The notes below the pieces were generated by a model. It ran no database searches and was not told the DNA's origin. It saw only the letters and a program-made list of their open reading frames with translations. Below, piece by piece: positions 59,027-64,000 of a DNA stretch of 64,000 bases. This stretch comes from Trichobilharzia szidati (Eukaryota > Platyhelminthes > Trematoda > Strigeidida > Schistosomatidae). Made by a program: the position numbers and the translations under genes. Each line of letters begins with the position of its first letter. The first letter of the stretch is position 1. The stretch is taken from positions 88,859,256 through 88,923,255 of the forward strand of contig OX235271.1 in the NCBI GenBank assembly GCA_944472155.2, given 5' to 3'.

Positions 59027-59483
59027 GTTAATCGATAGTGATTCACTCCAGTTTGTTTTTGTCTGGCTGGTGGAATCAATATTGACAATATTTTTTTGTG
59101 TCTAAAATGTTGTCTGTCTCAATCATAAACATTAAAAGAAGATAGTTTTATGCAGACCCAGTTTTAGGAAACATTGTCAGACTTATCACATCCTATTGCA
59201 TAAACTTGGGAGAGAAAAAACACATACACACGCACACACACACAGTGTTATATTAACCGACCACACCGCACTAGTAATCCTGTTTTAAACATTTTTGACA
59301 AATGTTGAGCGTTTTTCATACCTTTTACCTCTGAGTATTCAATAATTTTCGTAACATTTGAATATTACTTCTTTTTTCTTTCTCTCTTCATGTGTCTTAT
59401 CCATAGGGAACTTGGAGAAAATTTATCCGATCAAGAACTTCGTGCTATGATAGAAGAATTCGATCGAGACGGAGATGGTGCAC
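48152..59483 (+). CDS. CETN3: Centrin-3, 3' end beyond window
   Basis: EF-hand calcium-binding protein of centrioles and basal bodies. Exons seen: 48152-48158 (ATG TTT C), 48198-48325, 48371-48488, 51261-51375, 59407-59483. The final exon should lie past 64000. Spliced start reads MFRIPDNIRRRKRREL, then PEQKQEIVEAFDLFDTDKD. Centrin-3 and not centrin-1/2 is indicated by KRRELTPEQKQEI, the EDFNEIVTDMILDRDP linker and AMIEEFDRDGDG. EF1 loop DTDKDQEISYYE has all calcium ligands. EF2 is degenerate. EF3 (DEDDTGKITYRN) lacks the position-12 acidic residue. EF4 begins DRDGDG. Introns are 39, 45, 2772 and 8031 bp. The 7-base first exon is my inference from a compatible GTAAAT donor and phase; the other exons are clear. 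A tttcag at 48092-48097 could be a cis or spliced-leader acceptor for the 5' UTR. Confidence 0.9.
49143..49317 (-). mobile_element. tRNA-derived SINE in centrin-3 intron
   Basis: Same family as 4622-4800: head at 49245-49317 with box B gggtttcgattccc, a body with gatatc and caccgtatttttggtacaag, and an A/T-rich tail at 49130-49145. It lies antisense in the third intron of centrin-3. Confidence 0.75.
49981..50115. repeat. Palindromic MITE-like element, 38-bp arms
   Basis: Arms 49981-50018 and 50078-50115 are inverted copies with one mismatch (ccattatgggtaaaatttgt at the outer end), separated by a 59-bp loop. Loop-like sequence recurs at 47845-47885 and weakly at 51890-51930. It lies in the third intron of centrin-3. 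Confidence 0.8.
50140..50460. repeat. Dispersed repeat pair, member 1
   Basis: Shares with 54320-54500 the order ggcaatcgg, aagtcttgaacctaggtt, ttctgagattcgaacccg, cagtgctgca and cagaga. The gattcgaaccc motif in reverse is a box B, so this may be a minus-strand SINE. Confidence 0.6.
50930..51160 (-). mobile_element. SM-alpha-like SINE in centrin-3 intron
   Basis: Box B gggttcgaaccc (51072-51083 region) and hammerhead half at 51021-51053 reading CTGGTGA..ACAAAAC, with the core altered. The tail motif catgatgagatcctcc is at its left end. It lies about 100 bp upstream of the centrin-3 exon at 51261. Confidence 0.7.
51376..52544. other. Centrin-3 intron, no feature
   Basis: AT-rich, with a short (TA)n tract at 51858-51873 and loop-like sequence of the palindrome family near 51890. 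No gene or LINE frame. Confidence 0.4.
52545..53230 (-). mobile_element. RTE/SR2-like LINE 3' end
   Basis: Antisense 3' fragment: ATT-rich tail at 52545-52562, then gaacatagggctt and the C-terminal coding region (arginine- and tryptophan-rich, broken) up to about 53230. It matches 60357-61225 in layout and wording (acacgacctcctcc.., gcagctgttgatgaa..). It is 5'-truncated, as usual for LINEs. Confidence 0.7.
53265..53430 (+). mobile_element. SM-alpha-like SINE in centrin-3 intron
   Basis: Box A taagtggctgaatggtcaa, box B gagttcgattcctgg, and hammerhead half at 53356-53383 reading CCGAAGA..GACGAAAC (altered). Tail ctctaactgatgttt. Confidence 0.65.
53431..54239. other. Centrin-3 intron, no gene
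   Basis: Contains a (CT)n tract at 54126-54144. Nothing else recognised. Confidence 0.4.
54320..54500. repeat. Dispersed repeat pair, member 2
   Basis: Counterpart of 50140-50460, with the reverse box B gagattcgaacccgcgtcac. Probably a minus-strand tRNA-derived SINE. Confidence 0.6.
54780..55450 (+). repeat. Composite dispersed repeat
   Basis: The segment 55030-55150 matches the minus strand of 19900-20160, and 55370-55445 matches the minus strand of 1239-1345 and 19230-19340. The whole may be one retroposon whose pieces appear separately elsewhere. Open frames are short and without domains. Confidence 0.5.
55895..56060 (+). mobile_element. Decayed tRNA-headed SINE
   Basis: Head tgcgtcaatggtccaattat with a decayed box A and box B gggttcgactcctgg (55961-55975 region). 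Related to the SINE heads at 45913 and 62283. Confidence 0.5.
56280..56420 (-). repeat. Possible minus-strand SINE fragment
   Basis: Reads gagtggtggggagacttgaa followed by ccc on the plus strand, a reversed box B, and tgatccacat as a reversed box A. Similar wording occurs at 5540-5600 and 25390-25440. Confidence 0.35.
56451..56682. repeat. Palindromic MITE-like element, about 57-bp arms
   Basis: Arms 56451-56507 and 56626-56682 are inverted copies (ttaatc.tgcttgtgattt, then cattgat.tatctg and tgatcagctt) with several mismatches. No coding capacity. It lies in the last visible intron of centrin-3. Confidence 0.7.
57640..58690 (+). mobile_element. RTE/SR2-like LINE remnant
   Basis: Broken reverse transcriptase on the plus strand in the large centrin-3 intron. 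Pieces in order: STPSKIL-like and RHQAGF-type start (57710-57820), IIIEKSIEW (57850-57880), FINFEKAFESVDH (57900-57940), IHNGKLSKAFDVKT (58030-58075), IFLIVVDWIMWKT (58110-58155), LADEAEKTRLQVKRREK-like (58270-58330), VLLYGSETW-like (58530). Stops and frameshifts are frequent. The 5' endonuclease part is missing. Confidence 0.75.
58996..59024. repeat. (TA)n microsatellite
   Basis: About 14 TA units in the centrin-3 intron. An (AC)n tract follows at 59222-59245. Confidence 0.9.
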
Positions 59484-59524
59484 GTAAGTTTTAAGAGCGA
59501 TTTATTATTTCAGTAAGTTGCATG

Positions 59525-59820
59525 GAGGATTTCATCATGAGCTGACATCAGTTAGAGAACCACTGGAAAACCACCTGGGAGTACTGGACAGTTGCTGTTT
59601 CATCCTAGTTTGGGACCCTTCAGCAGTACGCACCCGGCGGGATTCGAACCCAGGACCTTCTGGTTACAAGGCGAGCTCGTAGACTATTGAACCACCAGGA
59701 TCCGATCCAATGGTCCTTGAATTCTAACTTCTGCCAATCCACAACATAACGCGACCATCTCTCAATGTCTTCTTCGATGAGTTACTGCCTCATCTTCAAC
59801 CTGCTGTTACCACTTACTTA
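59525..59820 (-). mobile_element. SM-alpha-like SINE just after a centrin-3 exon
   Basis: Near full-length minus-strand copy starting about 40 bp downstream of the exon ending at 59483. Box B gggattcgaaccc (59640-59652 region); hammerhead half at 59597-59626 reading CTGCTGA..GATGAAAC, so altered in the core. Confidence 0.7.
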
Positions 59821-59829
59821 TTTTCACAG

Positions 59830-60350
59830 CTAGTACTGAATAGCTTTCTTTTCTCACGTTAATATGTAATTTTTCTCTCCAAGCGAATATGAGATAAAAG
59901 ATTGTGACTGAGCTAAACTACCAGACTTAGAGTCATTGGAACTGTTAGTTTATGGTCTGACTTGCTTCATATTGTTCTAGGTGTTAGTTTCATGAAAATA
60001 TAGGTGGGCAAAGTTGAACTATCATAGCCGAAACCATAGTGACCTTGAACAACCAATCAGAATTCAGATGTAAAAAAGTCTCATAATCGTTGATAAATAC
60101 ACTAAAAAATATTGCAAACTTGATATTACACTGTATAGTTGTAGCTTATGAGTTTTAAGAATGTCTCCCAGTCAATACATAGATGATCTATAGAGAAATT
60201 GTACTGTGCGCTATAAACCCATTCATTCAGGTGACTGTAGATCATGGTACTTTGAGACCCATTGATATTTCTGACACTATTCTTGAACCTACTCTTACTC
60301 TAACCATAATCCTAACTAACCCTGACCTTAAACCCTAAACCTTAATCTTA
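59830..60350. other. Centrin-3 intron, no feature
   Basis: No gene. A short run of taaccctaac-like words at 60300-60345 (ctaaccataatcctaacta..aaccctaaacc) is a degenerate telomere-like simple repeat next to the LINE tail. Confidence 0.4.
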
Positions 60351-60356
60351 TAAGCC

Positions 60357-61225
60357 ATTATTATTATTGTTTCCTTTAGTTCCTAGAGGAACATAGGGCT
60401 TCAGCCATGCGTCTCCATTGCGTTCGGTTCTCTGCCAACGTTTCCATCTAACTCCGCGTCTGCCCACATGCTTTCATCTCCTCTTCACATCACCTCCTCC
60501 AAGTCACCCTCGCACTGACGACCAACTCGCCGCTTCCCATTCGGGTTCCACTCGAGCGATGGCCTGTCTAGTGACGTCACTTGATGGTTTCCTCGGAGTA
60601 TGGCCAATCCACCTCCATTTCTTCCTGCAGACTTGTTGCACAATCGGTCCCTGCTGGGTTGGTTCGCTCCCAGAGATCTCCCACTGTTGCTGATATTTTC
60701 TGTCCGGCCATCTTATCTTGAGTGTTGAGCGAAGACAGCTGTTGATGAAGGTTTATAGTTTGTTCGAAGTGCTCTTCATGACGTACCAAGTCTCTGATCC
60801 GTATGATAGCACTGACTTCCCATTGGAGTTGAAAATCCGGATCTTATTTTTCATATTGAGTGCTGTTGACCTCCACACAGACTTGAAAGAAATGAAAGCT
60901 TGTCTTGCTTTCCCTATCCATGCTTTGATATCCTCACCAGTTCCCGTCCTACCTGCTTCCCAGGTAGGTAGGTAGATAGGTAAAGGAGGTTTTTTCTTTC
61001 AAATTTCTCCCATTTCTGCTGATCGTTGTCTGTTGTTGTTTCTGTTGGCCGGGAATCTTCATCACCTCCGTTTTCTCTATGTTCACCTGAAGTCCTATCT
61101 TCTATGGATGCTTCTTCTGCCAAGTTGTTGCTTTTCACTTGCATATCTTCCAGTTTGTGAGAAATCAGACATATATCATCGGCGAAGTCCAGATCCTCCA
61201 TTTTTTTATAAGCCATAACCTTACC
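60357..61225 (-). mobile_element. RTE/SR2-like LINE, 5'-truncated
   Basis: Antisense 3' end with an ATT tail at 60357-60370. It encodes (broken) MEDLDFADDICLISHKLEDM from 61205, the FADD catalytic motif of the reverse transcriptase, then a C-terminal part with VLSYGSETW, IRWPDRKYQQQW and KKWRWIGHTPRKPSSDVTRQ, typical of RTE elements. It carries a GTAG-type microsatellite and frameshift at 60960-60985. Confidence 0.75.
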
Positions 61226-61339
61226 TAACAGCATAGATTTGCAGAAAAAGTACCTAGTAAATAAGTAGAATACTGTATCTACCCTATCCAATTTCAAAAG
61301 GGCAGACATTATTTGATTCGGAATGACATTTAATAGCAT

Positions 61340-62282
61340 TCCCTGTATCTGATAGGTTCTTGGAGGTCAACTTTTGAAAGACCTTGATTTTGACTATGAT
61401 ACATTAACTTTGCCTATAGCTGTGTGGGTTGAGGGTGCTTCTGGCAAGATTTTGTAAGTAGTATTCTGTGTGCATGATATCGTCGTCCTCAAGAATACTG
61501 AATAACAGAGGGATGGATTGAATGACTAAGAGGGGAAATAAAACAGCCTAAAAGGACGACAAAAGAAGCCCAATACACAGAACATGTAAGGTTTCTGTAT
61601 TTTGGCATTACTGTATATCATCCGCCAAATAAACAACTCTCCGTTCCAAAGGAACCTGAAATTAGCCATTTTAAGTAACATGACTTGCAATTAGTGGTGG
61701 TGGTGGTAGTGGTGGAGAAACATCTCCTTGTTGATGAAAACCTTTCATCAACTGTCTGGAAATGATAGAGAAGATTTGTAAGCCAGATGGAGATGTACTC
61801 AATGTTGTTGTGTCTTCATTGTCATGGTCACCAGAAAGCACGGGTATTTCATCCACAAAGAATTCTGAAAATTCACTTCACAGTGAAGTTATCCCTGGGA
61901 ATGTCTCAAACGACGATGAAAGCTTTTCAATTTACTGTCTTCTGTCAGTTTTTCTGTTATTGTTGTTGTTGTTGTTTTTATGTGCTGTTTTCCTGCATAC
62001 TTTCACTTGTTACATCACTTTAAACCAATATATCATTACGATATCAGTAGGCTTGAGAATACAAACAATCTTTTCATCATTGTTATGTGTAAATCATAAC
62101 TTCAGTTTCTCTTTTTTTCTCTATGATTATTGTTAAAACGAATGATTTCCTACAGTCTAGACATAAGGCATACTGTCTTAATTTTCACTATTTGAGTGGT
62201 TTAAGGGGAAAGCATAAATTTGTAACAGCTCTCTAATGTATCTTGAACTGAACTGAAGGAAAACATTCAGTGAAATATAAGA
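61340..62282. other. Intronic sequence without gene
   Basis: Contains a (GGT)n tract at 61696-61713 and a (TTG)n tract at 61960-61975. The open frames at 61762-62136 are low-complexity phenylalanine/leucine runs created by these repeats and have no domain. Confidence 0.45.
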
Positions 62283-62525
62283 TTTGTGCGTCGATGGATT
62301 TAGTGATAGAATGCCCGCCAACTATGCACATGATCCGCGGTTGGATTCCAGGTCGGTGCGCTCATAAACCTCACTTAGTTTACTAATCAGATTGATTGTG
62401 AGGTTAGCGACTCCACCCCGTGAAGTCAACACCACTGGTACTGAAATTTAAATGCTTCAAGTCTGAAGCCCCCATCCCTATGTCCCATTCAGGACTCAAA
62501 GGAATGAAAAATAAATAAATAAAGG
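62283..62525 (+). mobile_element. tRNA-headed SINE with (AAAT)n tail
   Basis: Head tgcgtcgatggatttagtga with a decayed box B (ggttggattccagg) at 62340-62353, a body ending ggactcaaaggaatg and an A-rich tail aaaaataaataaataaa at 62507-62523. It is the same head type as 45913-45985. Confidence 0.65.
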
Positions 62526-62559
62526 AGGTCTCAATGGATCTAGGAGATCATGAAGTGTG

Positions 62560-62720
62560 AATGCATCCACGCTATTGAGAATAACTTCGATTAATATCAC
62601 CAATCGCCTCCAGTCATTGACCCTTAGAGTCTTGAGGACTCCAATCAGGCAGTTTATAACTCTCTATGTGACTCAAATTAACAGTCACTGACATCATGGA
62701 TACTGACGTCACTGACTTGG
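62560..62720. repeat. Dispersed repeat family member
   Basis: Follows the SINE tail directly and starts gaatgcatccacgctattga then gaataacttcg, the same start as 46330 and 2155. The family often sits beside tRNA-type repeats. Confidence 0.5.
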
Positions 62721-64000
62721 TTTGACTATCCTGAAATTTTTCTCTCATGTATTCAGCTGAACACTACCCCATACTCACATACTTTGTAGTCGAACACTTA
62801 TATTTTCTACATTTTCGCATTTCATGTACATTTTTATTAGCTAGCATCAAAGTTTGATTTATGCATACTAAAAGCTTGGAAACGTTATGGACGACTATAG
62901 GATGTTGTAAACACACACACGCACACCTAATCTGTCCTCTCAGTTGTTTCCTATGTAGAGAAACCATGGGAAATGCAACTGTAATAATTATATTGTCCCA
63001 TTGTACATAAGATGTATCGTTTTTTCTGTCATTTAACAATGCTATCTTTATTCACTTATTATTATTATTCTCCAAGTGAATACACTACAACATTTTCATG
63101 TCTTTTTTGCATTAGTGTACATTCTAAGTAAATAGGTACATTTATTCATAACGAGTCGGAAATATTAGTATCCAACTATGTATACACATATATATATATA
63201 TAGTATATCTGCGCCTTTTATCTATACATGGTAATAATTGTTATTATTCATTATATACTACTAATTATTCTAATTATTTGTCATTGTTGTCACTAACAGC
63301 AACATATCTATCTAACGTCGTTCCATATGCATTTTTTATTACTTTTCACTAAATGACTGACTGACTGACTATTCACGAGCATATGCATCACAGTTATCCT
63401 TTCATTTTTGGCTATTTTGTTTACTCCCTTTAATATCTACCTATTAGGCCTACCTACCCATCTATTTATCCATCTATCTATCTATCTCTTTATGTATGCC
63501 TTTTTACCATTAGTAGTACACTTGTTGGCTTGTTTACTCTAGGTGATGAATCAGTCCAACTACCTCCACCCACCTACCTATCTATCTACCTGTATTATAC
63601 ACCTACACTTTTTCCTGTGTGTGTACTTGTCTGCGTCGCTTTCTTACGTCTGTATGCTCTGTTTTCGTAAGTATATGCGTATATTATTTATAAATGATAT
63701 TATTATTATCATCCTGTTATTTCCTTCTTCTTTTCTCTTGTTATTTGATTTACCGTGTTTTTCCCTTATTTTGTTTTTCATTGTAAACAAGTTAATACTA
63801 TTGGCGGGTTACCTGCAGTGAATGGATTTCTTTCTTACTTTCTGTACTTTTTTTCCGCTCTAATAGTAAATAACCGCCATATTTGAAAAAAAACCCGTTA
63901 ATCTCTTATGCTAATAAGGCATACATGCTTGTCAGCCACTCTGAAAGTGGCTCGAGTTTGATTTCCCAACCGATGAATTCCTTAATCTTGCTTAGACAAT
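62721..64000. other. Simple-repeat-rich intron end
   Basis: Includes (AC)n at 62909-62928, (TA)n at 63190-63202, (CTGA)n at 63352-63370 and (TATC)n tracts at 63465-63490 and 63575-63590. A SINE-like head fragment is possible at 63920-63970. The last centrin-3 exon was not found here. Confidence 0.45.

Noticed and set aside
60300..60345. Internal telomere repeat
   Set aside because: The words are irregular (ctaaccataatcctaac) and do not form a TTAGGG array.
61762..62136. 124-codon protein with hydrophobic C-terminus
   Set aside because: Leucine and phenylalanine runs come from TTG and TTT simple repeats; no domain and no splice support.
63352..63600. CRISPR-like array
   Set aside because: Only tetranucleotide microsatellites (CTGA, TATC) without spacers; a eukaryotic genome.

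Overview
This is a window of an AT-rich, repeat-laden flatworm genome, most likely a blood fluke (Schistosoma or a close schistosomatid). The reasons are tRNA-headed SINEs that carry hammerhead-ribozyme cores (SM-alpha type), CR1-like and RTE/SR2-like LINE remains, a Merlin-type transposase relic, and genes with 30-45 bp micro-introns followed by kilobase introns. Species cannot be fixed from the sequence. One 500-base run of N (15430-15929) is an assembly gap.

Layout. Positions 1-11840 and 17981-31135 are two direct copies of one block. Each holds a complete 11-exon glutaminyl-tRNA synthetase gene on the minus strand (1011-11114 and 18974-30926). Both encode 562 residues, begin at the catalytic core without the usual N-terminal domain, and differ by two amino acids as far as I can read. 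The copies are almost identical at their 5' ends and clearly diverged in the 3' half. They also differ by insertions and deletions: a 543 bp MITE 99 bp upstream of the copy 1 ATG, a SINE next to a splice donor in copy 1, and about 1.8 kb more in the last intron of copy 2. Between the blocks lie a CR1-like LINE (12093 into the gap), whose ORF1/ORF2 junction looks like a -1 ribosomal frameshift signal, then the gap and a repeat-rich stretch.

From 31336 to 39503 is an 8.2 kb element with terminal inverted repeats and an 8-bp target duplication. The 543 bp MITE at 11213-11755 matches its two ends joined together, so this is probably the long parent form of a cut-and-paste family. It contains a nested, dead Merlin transposon, a decayed reverse-transcriptase fragment and two unrecognised spliced-gene candidates. 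From 39520 to 44720 is a decayed RTE-type LINE split by another LINE fragment.

The right part (48152-59483 and beyond the window) is a centrin-3 gene on the plus strand. Five coding exons are visible, with introns growing from 39 bp to 8 kb, and the last exon lies outside. Its introns and flanks are packed with SINEs, RTE fragments, palindromic repeats and microsatellites. Apart from the two synthetase copies, centrin-3 and the weak candidates inside the long element, I see no host genes.
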